The notes: a model not told the origin generated them from the letters alone. A stretch of DNA of 39,078 nucleotides from Phycisphaerales bacterium (GCA_020350565.1 CP070718.1:2543082-2582159); one strand, 5' to 3'. Positions 16,896-26,470 are shown, counted from the stretch's first letter. Numbers and translations: made by a program.

Positions 16896-18911
16896 GTGGC
16901 CAACGCAGCCCGAGACGACTTCCTGGTCGCCCGCAAGGGGGAGCTCTTCGGCCATCCAACCTGCCTGTTCACCTTGTTCTTCACCGAGTTCTGGGAGCGC
17001 TTCAGCTTTTACGGCATGAAAGCGCTGCTGATCTTCTACATGACCTACGCCTTGTTCTGGAAGCAGGCGGAGGCCTCCCATGTTTTCGCCTGGTACGCCG
17101 GACTGGTTTACGCCACGCCGGTGCTGGGCGGGCTGGTGGCCGACAAGCTCATTGGGGCGCGCTGGAGTGTGGTGATCGGGGGTGTGATCATTGCGACAGG
17201 GCACTTCCTGTTGGCGTTCGAGCCCCTGCCATTCTTCTACTCGGGCCTGGGCTGCCTGGTCATCGGTACGGGATTCTTGAAGCCGAACATCTCCACGCAG
17301 GTCGGGGCGCTCTACCGCCAGTCCGACGAACGCCGGGACAGCGCGTTCACCATCTTCTATATGGGAATCAATTCGGGCGCATTTGCCGGTCCGTTGGTCT
17401 GCGAAGCCCTGCGCGTGAACTATGGATTTCATTACGGCTTCGCGGCGGCGGGCGTGGGCATGGTCATAGGCCTGATCATGTATATCGCGGGCATGAGGAA
17501 GGTGGTTCGACGGGAGCGGCAGATTCTGGCGGAAGAGGCGGCCGAGGAAGCAGCCAGCCAGGCCTACGAACCGGAGGACCCAGGGACCGTACCGCCCACC
17601 ACCCCGCCGGCTCCGCAGCCGGATACCGGACCGTCCCGCGCCCGGATTTACCTCGATCGCTCGATCGTTCTGGTGGTCATTTGCGTGTTCGCGATTCTCT
17701 TCTGGGTCGGATTCGAGCAGGCCGCCAACGCCATGAACCTCTGGGCGGACCAGCATACCAACCTGCACGTCTTCCGCGGCTCGGCGCCGGAGGTGACGCT
17801 CCCGAGCGAGGAGACGCACGCTTCAGCAGCCCAGGGCTGGCGCAACTGGCGCATGGGCGCCGCAATGACACAATCGATCAATCCACTTTTCATTATCACA
17901 CTGGCGGCGGTGTTCGCTTGGTTGTGGCAGTACCTCGAACGCCGCGGACGCCAGCCGTCGACGCCGTTCAAGATGGCATTCGGCGTGTTCTTCCTCTCAT
18001 GCGCCTACGGCATTCTGATCATGGCTGCCCAAGTTGAAAACGGCCAAACCAGCACCTCACTCCGTAGTCTGCCTGAGGGTGTACAGATCGACGAAAATGG
18101 CAAGGTCTACAGCGAATCAACTGACGGTGCCGAGGATGGCGGAGAGGTAGAGCGCACTTATTACGGCGCCACACGCCTGACCTACCAGGACGGGCAACTG
18201 CAGATGCGGGGTGTGCTCAACGAACTCGATTGGATTAGGGCGCTGGCGGCCACGGCCAACCCCACATACCGGCAGGTCATCGCTGAACTGGTCGAAAAGG
18301 CGGAGACCCGCGCAGACGAGGTGCGTGGAGCGCAGCGCGCCGGCGAGTTGCCCGGCGACTACGAATGGGAAGTATCGGTTAGCATCCCCGAGAAGGTAGG
18401 CGATTTCGACCCGTTGGCCGGCTTGCCCACTGAGGGGCAGGGTCGAGAAAGAGTCACAATTGCCCGGTGGGACGCCGACACCCGTACCCTTACCGTCACT
18501 TCCGCCTTGAGTGATCGCGGCCAGGCAGAGCTTCTGGCCGCCGGCGCAGACCCGGAATTCCGTGAAGCTCTGACGTCGATATACCGGGAATCCTCGGTGC
18601 TCAAGGTGTCAATTCTCTGGCTGCTGGCGTTTTACCTGGTGTTGACCATCGGCGAGCTTTGCCTGTCGCCGGTGGGATTGTCACTGGTGACCAAGGCCGC
18701 CCCCCCGAAGCTGGTCGGTCTGTTTATGGGTCTGTGGTTCTTTACCACCGGCTTTGTGGCCAACTTCCTTGCGCACACGGTGGGCGGTTATTGGGGCACG
18801 ATCACACCAGCGGCATACTTCATGATCTTCGGGGTGATCGGGCTGGTGGCGACGGTGATCATGCTGTCACTGATCCGTGTGCTCAAGCCCATGCTGCATG
18901 GTGTGCACTGA
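16896..18911 (+). CDS. POT-family peptide transporter with large periplasmic insert
   Basis: Proton-coupled peptide transporter of 671 residues, much longer than bacterial POTs of about 500. The start is GTG at 16896, supported by GGAG nine bases upstream. TM1 holds EFWERFSFYGMK (31-42, ExxERF), TM4 has FLKPNIST, and TM10 has GELCLSPVGLSLVTK, all POT hallmarks. I trace 12 membrane segments. The cytosolic TM6-TM7 loop is long and Pro/Glu rich (about 203-250). A second hydrophilic loop lies between TM7 and TM8 (about 287-318). A soluble stretch of about 185 residues (382-566) sits between TM9 and TM10 and should face the periplasm. Animal PepT1/PepT2 carry an extracellular domain at the same topological place; I see no clear sequence match and do not claim homology of the insert. 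It converges on an aminotransferase gene with a hairpin between. Confidence 0.9.
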   Translation: MANAARDDFLVARKGELFGHPTCLFTLFFTEFWERFSFYGMKALLIFYMTYALFWKQAEASHVFAWYAGLVYATPVLGGLVADKLIGARWSVVIGGVIIATGHFLLAFEPLPFFYSGLGCLVIGTGFLKPNISTQVGALYRQSDERRDSAFTIFYMGINSGAFAGPLVCEALRVNYGFHYGFAAAGVGMVIGLIMYIAGMRKVVRRERQILAEEAAEEAASQAYEPEDPGTVPPTTPPAPQPDTGPSRARIYLDRSIVLVVICVFAILFWVGFEQAANAMNLWADQHTNLHVFRGSAPEVTLPSEETHASAAQGWRNWRMGAAMTQSINPLFIITLAAVFAWLWQYLERRGRQPSTPFKMAFGVFFLSCAYGILIMAAQVENGQTSTSLRSLPEGVQIDENGKVYSESTDGAEDGGEVERTYYGATRLTYQDGQLQMRGVLNELDWIRALAATANPTYRQVIAELVEKAETRADEVRGAQRAGELPGDYEWEVSVSIPEKVGDFDPLAGLPTEGQGRERVTIARWDADTRTLTVTSALSDRGQAELLAAGADPEFREALTSIYRESSVLKVSILWLLAFYLVLTIGELCLSPVGLSLVTKAAPPKLVGLFMGLWFFTTGFVANFLAHTVGGYWGTITPAAYFMIFGVIGLVATVIMLSLIRVLKPMLHGVH

Positions 18912-19041
18912 TTGTGCTTGCTAGCCGAGCAAAGCGCCAGAGTCTTCGTCACGGTAGAAGCGGCCGAGTTAGAGTCGCCACCCCCGACGCGTCGGCAGCG
19001 CTGCGGCTTTGCCGGAGCAGATTACCCACCGCCCGAGACAA

Positions 19042-19074
19042 GAGAAGCCCGCGGTTCGTTGCCACGGGCTTCTC
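19042..19074. terminator. Hairpin between convergent genes
   Basis: GAGAAGCCCGCGG (19042-19054) and CCACGGGCTTCTC (19062-19074) pair over 13 bp with one mismatch around a 7-nt loop. It lies between the plus-strand POT gene (ends 18911) and the minus-strand aminotransferase gene (ends 19140). There is no strong T-run on either side, so it may be a bidirectional hairpin of weak intrinsic type. Confidence 0.55.
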
Positions 19075-19139
19075 GATACGTCCTATCTATGTCGGTGGAC
19101 CGGCCGTCTCGGAAGGGCCCGGCCCCTGAGCCTTGGATT

Positions 19140-20282
19140 CTACTTCATCGCTTCGGCGAAAACCTTCTGCGCGGCCGCCACCCCGGCACCCAACTCGAAC
19201 TTATGGCCCAACTCGGCCAGGGTCATCTCGAAGGCCGAGATCGCCCCCAGCGTGTCGAAAACGTCCACGTAGCCCATGTGTGAGAACCGGACGATCTTGC
19301 CCTTCACCTCGCCTTGTCCGCCGGCGATGTGGAAACCATGCTTGGCCTTGATCGTCTTCCGGAGCTTGCCCTCATCGACGCCGTCCGGCACGACCAGGGC
19401 GGTCACCGAGTCCACGGGATCTTTGGGATAGACCTTCACGTTGATGGCCGCGGCCGCAGCCCGCATGGCTTTGGCCATGACCGCCGATTCCCTCCAGATC
19501 TGCTCCAGGCCAATCTCTTTGATCTTCCGCAAGTTCACCAGCAGCCCGCGGATCAAGGTGTTGGCCGGCGTGTAGGGTACATCGAAGTTCTCCAGCGACT
19601 TGCGGTAGGCCTTCAAGTCGAGGTACAGACCCGGCATCTTGCCGGAATCGACCCGTTTCCAGGCCCGGTCGTTGACGGCCGCGAAGCCCAGCCCCGGCGG
19701 GAGCATCAGCGCCTTCTGCGAGCCGGTGATGTACACGTCCACGCCCCACTCATCCATCTTCACCGGCAAGGTGCCGACGGCCGTGATTCCGTCCACGAGC
19801 AGCAGCGCGTCCTTTTCGCGGGTCACCTTGGCGATGTTCGGGATGTCGGCCAGAGCGGCCGTCGAGGTCTCGCTGTGCACCAGGATCACGGTGTCGATCT
19901 TCGGATCGGCGTCCATCTCCTTGCGGACCGTGTCGGCCCTGGGCCCGGTGCCCCAATCGAGGTCTACCGTCTTGTGGTCGATGTTGTAGGCGACACACAC
20001 CTCCGCCCACCGCTCGGAGAACTTGCCGTAGCGGTAGATCAGGGCCTTGTGCCCGGGCGGGCAGCAGCCGACGATGGCCGCCTCCGCCGCGGATGTCCCG
20101 CTGCCCGTAAAGGTCAGGCAGCTCGCATTGGTCTGAAAGAGGTATTGCAGCAGCTCGTGGCATTCCTTGGCCATCGCCCGGTACTCGGGCGTACGGTGAT
20201 GCTCGATCGGGCGGGCCATTTCCAGCAACGTGTCATCCGGCACCATCGTCGGACCGGGTGTGAAGAGGCGGAACTTTTTCAT
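19140..20282 (-). CDS. Class V aminotransferase (alanine/serine-glyoxylate type)
   Basis: PLP-dependent aminotransferase of fold type I, 380 residues, typical for the family. It begins MKKFRLFTPGPTMVPDD, the usual class V opening, followed by HHRTPEYRA and the cofactor-binding TGSGTSAAEAAI. The Schiff-base lysine is K190 in ITGSQKALMLPPG, and the Asp that holds the pyridine nitrogen is in LLLVDGITAVG. The C-terminal RFSHMGYVD is also typical. Members act as alanine-glyoxylate, serine-glyoxylate or, in some lineages, phosphoserine aminotransferases; sequence alone does not separate these here, and no serA or glycine-pathway gene is adjacent. Start 20282 is chosen because family similarity begins there and a TATAAT box lies about 55 bases upstream; the open extension to 20366 runs through that box. 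glgP lies upstream on the same strand. Confidence 0.88.
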   Translation of the reverse strand: MKKFRLFTPGPTMVPDDTLLEMARPIEHHRTPEYRAMAKECHELLQYLFQTNASCLTFTGSGTSAAEAAIVGCCPPGHKALIYRYGKFSERWAEVCVAYNIDHKTVDLDWGTGPRADTVRKEMDADPKIDTVILVHSETSTAALADIPNIAKVTREKDALLLVDGITAVGTLPVKMDEWGVDVYITGSQKALMLPPGLGFAAVNDRAWKRVDSGKMPGLYLDLKAYRKSLENFDVPYTPANTLIRGLLVNLRKIKEIGLEQIWRESAVMAKAMRAAAAAINVKVYPKDPVDSVTALVVPDGVDEGKLRKTIKAKHGFHIAGGQGEVKGKIVRFSHMGYVDVFDTLGAISAFEMTLAELGHKFELGAGVAAAQKVFAEAMK

Positions 20283-20337
20283 CTCACGCGCCTTTCGTCT
20301 CCAGGTGGGGTTCCATCGTTCCCATGCGGCACCCGTG

Positions 20338-20343
20338 ATTATA
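20338..20343 (-). promoter_or_regulatory. Candidate -10 box for the aminotransferase gene
   Basis: A perfect TATAAT occurs on the minus strand (20343-20338), about 55 bases before the ATG at 20282. No good -35 is seen 16-18 bp upstream, so this is a weak call resting on the -10 alone. Confidence 0.35.
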
Positions 20344-20560
20344 AGGGGTGCGCGACCAACCGCCATCCGGGCCGGGATGGGCCTGAAGTGCCCTTCGCCT
20401 GGCCAGTGTCTACCCCCGCCCGGACGGAATCTTCAATGGCAAACCGTGTTCCACCGGTGCAGACGAGCAGACCCGCAACATCCTGCCCCCCCGTGCTGGC
20501 GGAGAGCACTGCCGACTGGAGTCCGGCCACTTGAGTGGATTGGCGGGCAGGAACGGATTG

Positions 20561-23116
20561 CTACCCCCACTGGATCAATCCGACGGAGTGTTTGCTGACG
20601 ATGTCGGGGTGCTTGGGCACGACGCGGACGGCGAAGCCGTGCCGGCCGGCCGCGGAACAAGGGATCGCGCCCTTGTATGTGTAGACGCCGCTGACCGGCT
20701 CGCCGTCGGGTTCCATCGGCGTGACGCCGCCGTCGACGATCTCCGACACGCCGTCCATCAGGCCGTGGTAGACCTCAACTTGTACGTCCTGAGGCGCGAC
20801 TTCACCCAGATGAACGCGCGCCGTGACCTGCAAGGCGCCGCCAACCGATTGCGGGCCTTCATCGACCCTCCTGACTTCCTCAATCCGAATCTGTGGCCAC
20901 CGGTCTTTCAAAGCGGCCTTCCAAGCCGCCAAAGAGCGCCCTACGGAGAACTCATGTTCCGCAAGTTTCCCGGCCCGCCGGATGGTAGCTGCATACAAAC
21001 GGTCCGTGTACTCACGCACCATGCGGTTAGCGCTGAACATCGGGCTGCACGTGCGCATGGAGGCCTTCATCCTCTTGACCCAGCCGCCTGGCAGGCCGTC
21101 AGCGCCGCGATCGTAAAACAGCGGAATGATCTCACGCTCGAGCAGTTCATAAATAGACTCACTGTCCACGCGATCCTGATACTCGTTGTTCTCGTAGACG
21201 CGGGTACCGCCGATCGCCCAGCCGTTGGTCCCGTCGTAGGCCTCGGGCCACCAGCCGTCCAGGATGGAGAAGTTGATCCCGCCGTTCGGCGCAATCTTCA
21301 TCCCCGAAGTCCCGCTGGCTTCCAACAGCTTGATCGGGTTGTTGAGCCATACGTCGACGCCCTGAATCAACTCCCGAGCGATGCCCATCGAGTAATCTTC
21401 AAGAAAGACCAGCCGATTCCGTACATTCAGCTTACGCGCGAACTGAATGATATTCTTAATAAACTCTTTCCCAACCTCATCACGCGGATGCGCCTTGCCC
21501 GCAAAGACCATCTGAACCGGGCGAGTCGTATTACCGAGCAGCGCAGCCATCCGCTGAGGATCTTCCAAAAAAAGCGTTGCCCGCTTGTAGGTGGCGAACC
21601 TTCTGGCGAACCCGATGGTCAGGGCCTCCGGATTGAGGACACCTTCCGCGGCGGCGATCTCCGAAGGCGGCGCGCCACGGCGCTCCAGTTGCTTCTTCTG
21701 CCGCTCGCGCAAACGTACAACCAGCCGTTCACGGAGCCGCTCGTGCGCCTGCCAGAGCTCCGCATCGGGGATCTCGTCCACCCGGCTCCAGACCTGCTCG
21801 TCATAGGGATTGCGCGACCAGTCCGGTCCCAGATAGCGCTCGAACAAACGGGCCATCTCGCGCGACTGCCAGGTTCGAATGTGAATGCCATTGGTGATCG
21901 ACGTAATCGGCACCTCCTCCCGGGGCAGGTTTTTCCAGAGTGGATGCCACATGCGCCGAGCCACCGAGCCGTGCAGCTTGCTGACTCCATTGCATCCGCT
22001 GGACAGGCGTAATGCCACAATCGCCATGGAGAACGGCTCGTTCTCACGGGACGGATCGTACTGTCCCATGGCGAGCAGTTCCTCCTTGGAGATCCCGAGA
22101 CGCTTGGCCGTTCCGCGGAGGCACTTGGCCACCAGATCGGGCGGGAAGACATCGATTCCCGCGGGCACCGGCGTGTGTGTGGTGAACAGCGTGCCGGCCG
22201 TCACCGTTTCTTTGGCCTCCGCCAGGGAGAGGCCCCCCTCCTCCACAAGTTGCCGCATGCGCTCGATGGCTGCGAAGGCGCAGTGCCCTTCGTTCATGTG
22301 AACGATGTCCGCCCGGCAGCCGACGGCCTCCAGGGCACGCAAGCCCCCGATACCCAGCAAGATTTCCTGCCGGATTCGCATCTCCTGATCGCCGCCATAC
22401 AGCCTGCCGGTGATCTCTCGGTCCTCCGGCCGGTTGTCCGGCAGATAGGTATCCAGGAGGTAGAGCGGAACACGACCGACCTGCAACTGCCAGATTTGCG
22501 CCTTGAGCGGGCGCTCTTCCAGATCGACGGTGACCTTCTTCGGCTGCCCATCCTCTTCGTAGAGCAGCGTGACGGGCATATTGGGAAGATCCAGCGGTGG
22601 ATACTCCTCGAACTGCCAGCCGTCGTTGGATAAATGTTGATGGAAGTATCCGTATCGATAGAGCAGGGAAACGCCGACCACGGGCACACCGAGGTCGCTG
22701 GCCGACTTGAGATGATCGCCCGCCAGAATGCCCAGTCCGCCCGAGTACTGCGGCACGCACTCATGCACGCCGAACTCGGCCGAGATGTAAGCAATCCTCT
22801 TGTCCTTCAACTCCGGATAGCGATCCTCGAACCACGTCTTCGAGGTCATGTCGTATTCGAGCATCTCCAGCACACGTTCGAGATGCGCAAGAAAAGCGTC
22901 ATCGGCGGCGGCCTCCCGAAGCCGATTCTGGTTGATGGTATTGAGAAGCTTGACGGGGTTTTGCTCGAGCCGGCGCCAAAGGGCGGGGTCCAGGCGGCGG
23001 AACAACTCCTGCGCTTCCGTATTCCACGCCCACCAGAGGTTCATGGCCAACGTGCGGAGCGGCTTGAGCTTCTCCGGCAACGTCGGCAACACGGTGTATT
23101 CGCGAACCGTAAACAT
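20561..23116 (-). CDS. glgP: Alpha-glucan (glycogen) phosphorylase
   Basis: Cytosolic phosphorylase that releases glucose-1-phosphate from glycogen or maltodextrin. The 851 residues are of the short alpha-glucan phosphorylase type with an N-terminal DUF3417 region (RTLAMNLWWAWNTEAQELF) rather than the long animal-type N-terminus. Conserved parts include AYISAEFGVHECVPQYSGGLG (about 109-129), HMNEGHCAF (273-281), TTHTPVPAG, ITNGIHIRTW and the PLP-binding EASGTSGMKIAPNGG with K607. A C-terminal extension of about 130 residues after the catalytic core is common in this subfamily. GAGG six bases before the ATG supports start 23116. It diverges from panD across a 493-bp gap and precedes the aminotransferase by 278 bp. 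No other glycogen genes are in the window. Confidence 0.95.
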   Translation of the reverse strand: MFTVREYTVLPTLPEKLKPLRTLAMNLWWAWNTEAQELFRRLDPALWRRLEQNPVKLLNTINQNRLREAAADDAFLAHLERVLEMLEYDMTSKTWFEDRYPELKDKRIAYISAEFGVHECVPQYSGGLGILAGDHLKSASDLGVPVVGVSLLYRYGYFHQHLSNDGWQFEEYPPLDLPNMPVTLLYEEDGQPKKVTVDLEERPLKAQIWQLQVGRVPLYLLDTYLPDNRPEDREITGRLYGGDQEMRIRQEILLGIGGLRALEAVGCRADIVHMNEGHCAFAAIERMRQLVEEGGLSLAEAKETVTAGTLFTTHTPVPAGIDVFPPDLVAKCLRGTAKRLGISKEELLAMGQYDPSRENEPFSMAIVALRLSSGCNGVSKLHGSVARRMWHPLWKNLPREEVPITSITNGIHIRTWQSREMARLFERYLGPDWSRNPYDEQVWSRVDEIPDAELWQAHERLRERLVVRLRERQKKQLERRGAPPSEIAAAEGVLNPEALTIGFARRFATYKRATLFLEDPQRMAALLGNTTRPVQMVFAGKAHPRDEVGKEFIKNIIQFARKLNVRNRLVFLEDYSMGIARELIQGVDVWLNNPIKLLEASGTSGMKIAPNGGINFSILDGWWPEAYDGTNGWAIGGTRVYENNEYQDRVDSESIYELLEREIIPLFYDRGADGLPGGWVKRMKASMRTCSPMFSANRMVREYTDRLYAATIRRAGKLAEHEFSVGRSLAAWKAALKDRWPQIRIEEVRRVDEGPQSVGGALQVTARVHLGEVAPQDVQVEVYHGLMDGVSEIVDGGVTPMEPDGEPVSGVYTYKGAIPCSAAGRHGFAVRVVPKHPDIVSKHSVGLIQWG

Positions 23117-23548
23117 AGCGTTCCTCTACTCAGATCGTAGGCCAAAGCCGTTCCCGACCCGACTCCGATACGCATGCTCGCGGACGGGGTACCTCACGGA
23201 TGGCGTATCGTACCACCTCACGGACCGGGCCGGGATGACCGACCCGAGCCCGATCGCATCTTCCAGGCACCCCGCCCAGTACGGCGCCGGAGTCCTTCAG
23301 TCGGGCATCCCGCAACAACCGGGACCAGATGCAGCAGCCGCAAGGCCCTGGAAGCGAGCACGACACATGGGCCCGAGCGCCCGATATCGAGGCGCCTGGC
23401 CCGGCCCCGGTTGCCCCTTCCAGTAGTGCTGCAACCAGCCGCATCTCCAGGAAGCCAACGAATCAAGTATCGGTCCCTTGAGGATTCCCGTTGATGTGAT
23501 TCGTAAGCTCGCCCGCCAAACGCCGTTATCAGCCTCATCGCAGCCGCT
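23117..23548. other. Gap upstream of panD and glgP
   Basis: About 430 bp of divergent intergenic DNA before the panD promoter. Open frames here have no recognisable domains, ribosome-binding sites or gene-like composition. I see no RNA gene. A glgP promoter should lie here on the minus strand, but no convincing -35/-10 pair was found. Confidence 0.5.
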
Positions 23549-23577
23549 TTGACAAACAAATCCGTTTTTGGCATTAT
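23549..23577 (+). promoter_or_regulatory. panD promoter
   Basis: A perfect TTGACA (23549-23554) is followed after 17 bp by CATTAT (23572-23577, four of six). Transcription would start near 23584, giving a 26-nt leader that holds the GGGGAG ribosome-binding site of panD. Confidence 0.68.
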
Positions 23578-23609
23578 CCTTGCTTGCCCTGGGTTGGGGA
23601 GAACCACAC

Positions 23610-24017
23610 ATGCAGATTCAAATGCTCAAGTCGAAGCTGCACGAGGCCTGCGTCACCGATGCCAACATCCGTTACGAAGGCAGCCTGGGAATCGACGTCG
23701 AGCTGATGGAAGCCGTCGGTCTATACCCGCACGAAAAAGTCCTCGTTTCCAACATCAACAACGGGGCTCGGTTCGAGACGTACACGATCCCGGCCCCTTA
23801 CGGTTCCCGGCTCATTGTCCTTAATGGCGCAGCGGCAAGGCTCGGCGCGGTGGGCGATCGGATCATCATCATGAGCTTCGCCTGGCTGGAGGAGGCCCTC
23901 GTCCAGGATGGGAAGTACAGGCCCCGTATCATCCGTCTCGATCGCGGCAACGACCCGATCCCGCCTTTGACGAAGGCGCCAACCTTCGGGGAAATCGCCT
24001 CCATGATCGGCGGTTGA
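23610..24017 (+). CDS. panD: Aspartate 1-decarboxylase (self-cleaving proenzyme)
   Basis: Makes beta-alanine from L-aspartate for pantothenate and coenzyme A synthesis. The 135-residue proenzyme has every hallmark: K9 in MLKSKLHEA, Gly24-Ser25 in RYEGSLGID where self-cleavage creates the pyruvoyl group, and R54 and Y58 in NGARFETY that bind substrate and donate the proton. ATG 23610 is chosen because it gives the canonical Gly24-Ser25 numbering and has GGGGAG eight bases upstream; an upstream ATG at 23568 lies within the promoter. No panB, panC or PanM/PanZ maturation factor is in the window. An acyl-CoA synthetase gene, a CoA user, follows after 270 bp on the same strand, though shared transcription is unproven. 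Confidence 0.97.
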   Translation: MQIQMLKSKLHEACVTDANIRYEGSLGIDVELMEAVGLYPHEKVLVSNINNGARFETYTIPAPYGSRLIVLNGAAARLGAVGDRIIIMSFAWLEEALVQDGKYRPRIIRLDRGNDPIPPLTKAPTFGEIASMIGG

Positions 24018-24287
24018 CCTCGGCCCGAGCGCGCAACACGGCGGGGATACCGTCATCGGAGATAGCTTGGCCTGTGCGTGGCACCCGCCCTTTGTGCACC
24101 CGCCCGCACCTGGCAAAATGACCCAAGACCTCGGGGTGACCGCTTTCTTCCACCTTCTGAAGAGATTCCCGCTCGAAAACTACGGCCCGGTGCAGCCTGC
24201 AGGCACAAGGCGTGCAAAGGCTATGGGCAGTGAGAATGCCAACGGTTTGAGGTCGGTTCTGCACGAGGCGCCCTAACGCGGAGAACC

Positions 24288-26009
24288 ATGATGAAAGGGC
24301 TTAGCTACCGGCACCTGGGATCGGAGATCGGGTTCCTGGGGGAGACGATCGGCCAATGCCTGGATCGGATCGCGGACACCTACCCCAACGTGGAGGCCGT
24401 CGTCTCGGTCCCCCAAAACCAGCGCTTCACGTATTGCCAGTTTCGTGAAGTGGTCTACCGTGCCGCGAAGGCCTTCATGAGACTGGGAATCCAACGGGGC
24501 GACCGTGTGGCCATCTGGTCGGTCAACAATTACGAATGGGTGGTCGCGCAGTACGCCACCGCCATGATCGGCGCGGTCCTCGTAAACGTAAACCCCGCCT
24601 ACCGAACACATGAGCTGGAGTACGTTCTGAGGAAGTCCCGGTCAAAGATCCTGCTCCTCATCGAGTCCTTCAAGAGCTCCAATTACCTGGACATGTTCTA
24701 CAAGGTCTGCCCGGAAGCCCTCGAAGCCGTGCCTGGGCAGATCGATTCATGGCGCTTCCCGCACCTTAAAAGCGCCGTTTTCATCGGCAAGGAACAGCAT
24801 CCGGGGATGTTCACGCGGCGCGCGTTCGCCGAGCTTGGAGACGTCTTCCCCACCGAGGAGCTGATGGAAAGACGCCATGAGCTGGACATCGATGACGTTG
24901 TCAACATCCAGTACACGTCAGGCACAACCGGCTTCCCCAAGGGCGTGATGCTCACGCACAACAACCTGGTGAACAACGCCTTCTGGGTGGGGCACATCCT
25001 CAGGCTAACGGAGGAAGACCGTGTTTGTGTGCCCGTTCCTTTTTATCACTGCTTCGGGATGGTCATCAGCAACCTCGGGGCGATGACCTATGGGGCCACT
25101 GTGGTGATTCCTTGTCCCTCGTTCGAGCCCGGTGCTGTCCTGAAGGCCGTCCAGGACGAGAAGTGCACCGCGCTCCACGGGGTGCCCACGATGTTTATCG
25201 CCGAGCTCGATCACCCCGAGTTCGACAGCTTCGATCTCGCCTCGCTCCGGACAGGCGTGATGGCCGGCGCTCCTTGCCCGATCGAAGTCATGCGCAAGGT
25301 CATCGACAAGATGCACATGAAGGAAATTCTGATCGGCTACGGTCAGACCGAGGCCGCTCCGCTGACCACGCTCACCAGGCCGGAGGACCCGATCGAGTTG
25401 CGCGTGGGCACGGTCGGGCGCGTCCTGCCGCATCAGGAACTCAAGATCGTCGACCCCATCACGGGCAAGACGGTTCCCTATGGCGTGCAGGGCGAGGTTT
25501 GCTTCCGCGGCTACATGGTGATGCGTGGGTACGACGACATGCCGGAGGAAACGGCGGAGACCATCGACGAAAGCGGCTGGCTGCATTCCGGTGACCTCGG
25601 CACCATGGATGAAAACGGCTATGTCCAAATCACCGGCCGCATCAGAGAGATGGTCATTCGCGGCGGCGAGAACCTCTTCCCGCGCGAGATCGAAGAGTTC
25701 CTGCACACGCTTGACGTCATCGCCGACGCACACGTCGTCGGCGTACCCGACAAGAAATACGGCGAGGAGCTTCTTGCCTGCGTGAAGCTCAAGGGCACAC
25801 CGGGCGATGCGGTCCCGACGGAAGAAGAGTTCAAGGCCATGTGCAAGGGGAAGATCGCCCACTTCAAGATTCCACGCTATTGGCTCGTCGTGGACGAGTT
25901 CCCTATGACCGTGACCGGCAAGGTGCAGAAGTTCAAGATTCGCGAGCTGGGCATCCGCAGGTTCAATCTGACCGAAGAAGGAGAGGCCATTCATACGGAA
26001 GCGAAATGA
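24288..26009 (+). CDS. AMP-forming acyl-CoA synthetase (FadD/ACSF2-like)
   Basis: Activates a carboxylic acid, probably a fatty acid, to its CoA thioester through an acyl-adenylate. The 573 residues show the full adenylate-forming set: P-loop-like [16 protein letters not shown] (209-224), A5 motif GYGQTEA, A7 [10 protein letters not shown]8 hinge [20 protein letters not shown] and A10 with the catalytic lysine, [13 protein letters not shown]. Overall pattern is closest to medium-chain ACSF2-like enzymes, but chain length cannot be fixed by eye. Two ATG codons are adjacent; GGAG lies four bases before the first and seven before the second (24291), so the second is equally likely. It follows panD and converges with a small minus-strand gene. 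Confidence 0.94.
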   Translation: MMKGLSYRHLGSEIGFLGETIGQCLDRIADTYPNVEAVVSVPQNQRFTYCQFREVVYRAAKAFMRLGIQRGDRVAIWSVNNYEWVVAQYATAMIGAVLVNVNPAYRTHELEYVLRKSRSKILLLIESFKSSNYLDMFYKVCPEALEAVPGQIDSWRFPHLKSAVFIGKEQHPGMFTRRAFAELGDVFPTEELMERRHELDIDDVVNIQYTSGTTGFPKGVMLTHNNLVNNAFWVGHILRLTEEDRVCVPVPFYHCFGMVISNLGAMTYGATVVIPCPSFEPGAVLKAVQDEKCTALHGVPTMFIAELDHPEFDSFDLASLRTGVMAGAPCPIEVMRKVIDKMHMKEILIGYGQTEAAPLTTLTRPEDPIELRVGTVGRVLPHQELKIVDPITGKTVPYGVQGEVCFRGYMVMRGYDDMPEETAETIDESGWLHSGDLGTMDENGYVQITGRIREMVIRGGENLFPREIEEFLHTLDVIADAHVVGVPDKKYGEELLACVKLKGTPGDAVPTEEEFKAMCKGKIAHFKIPRYWLVVDEFPMTVTGKVQKFKIRELGIRRFNLTEEGEAIHTEAK

Positions 26010-26250
26010 CGTCGGAGACCGACCGTATCACGCTTTTCCGTAGGTCCGCGGCTTGACTGCGTCTCGGCTCTCCCAGAGCATCAACTCATGCCGGCACGAT
26101 GTCATAACGCCCCCCCGGGCATGGCACCGACCGCTGAGGCTGCGGAATTCCCCCTGCAGGCAACTGCTCGCCGTACTCGAATCCTGTCCACGATCACCGG
26201 CGGAAACCACCCCTCACCGCGATCGCCCGGCTTCCCGTGAGACTACAGTA

Positions 26251-26269
26251 GGAGTCCTTTCCGGACTCC
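26251..26269. terminator. Small hairpin downstream of the 61-aa gene
   Basis: GGAGTCC (26251-26257) and GGACTCC (26263-26269) form a 7-bp stem with a 5-nt loop, 15 bp past the stop of the small minus-strand gene and between convergent genes. No T-run follows, so termination is only suggested. Confidence 0.4.
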
Positions 26270-26284
26270 CGCGACAGGTCAAGC

Positions 26285-26470
26285 CTACTCCTGTGACGCG
26301 GCCGGTTCCACCTGGCTCGAGACCAGATCACTCAGGTTCTCTCCCAGCCCTTCATAGAAACCGCGCTGGAAGTTCAAGGCGGCCTTGTCGCAGCGCATGA
26401 TTGCAGTCGGCAGCACGCCGAACGCACCGACAACGAGTAACCAGCGGAATACTCTCGATGTTCGTTTCAC
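26285..26470 (-). CDS. Small membrane-anchored or secreted protein
   Basis: A 61-residue product read from GTG at 26470, which has a strong AGGAGG six bases upstream; the longer reading from an ATG at 26524 lacks such a site. A basic start (VKRTSR) precedes one hydrophobic segment (WLLVVGAFGVLPTAIM), then a Cys-Asp and the tail NFQRGFYEGLGENLSDLVSS. This looks like an uncleaved signal anchor or a signal peptide followed by a short exported tail. I recall short planctomycete proteins of similar shape but cannot name a family. The strong ribosome-binding site and the codon pattern support a real gene. Its upstream region holds an AT-rich stretch and a pair of direct repeats. Confidence 0.6.
   Translation of the reverse strand: MKRTSRVFRWLLVVGAFGVLPTAIMRCDKAALNFQRGFYEGLGENLSDLVSSQVEPAASQE

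Noticed and set aside
16718-18037. Plus-strand open frame of 439 codons in another frame
   Set aside because: Overlaps the second POT gene in a different frame; the reading from GTG 16896 has the ExxERF and other POT motifs.
24067-24276. 69-codon plus-strand open frame between panD and the acyl-CoA synthetase gene
   Set aside because: No ribosome-binding site, no recognisable domain, Pro- and His-rich random-looking composition.
25005-25994. Minus-strand open frame of 329 codons
   Set aside because: Antisense to the acyl-CoA synthetase, which carries all adenylate-forming motifs.
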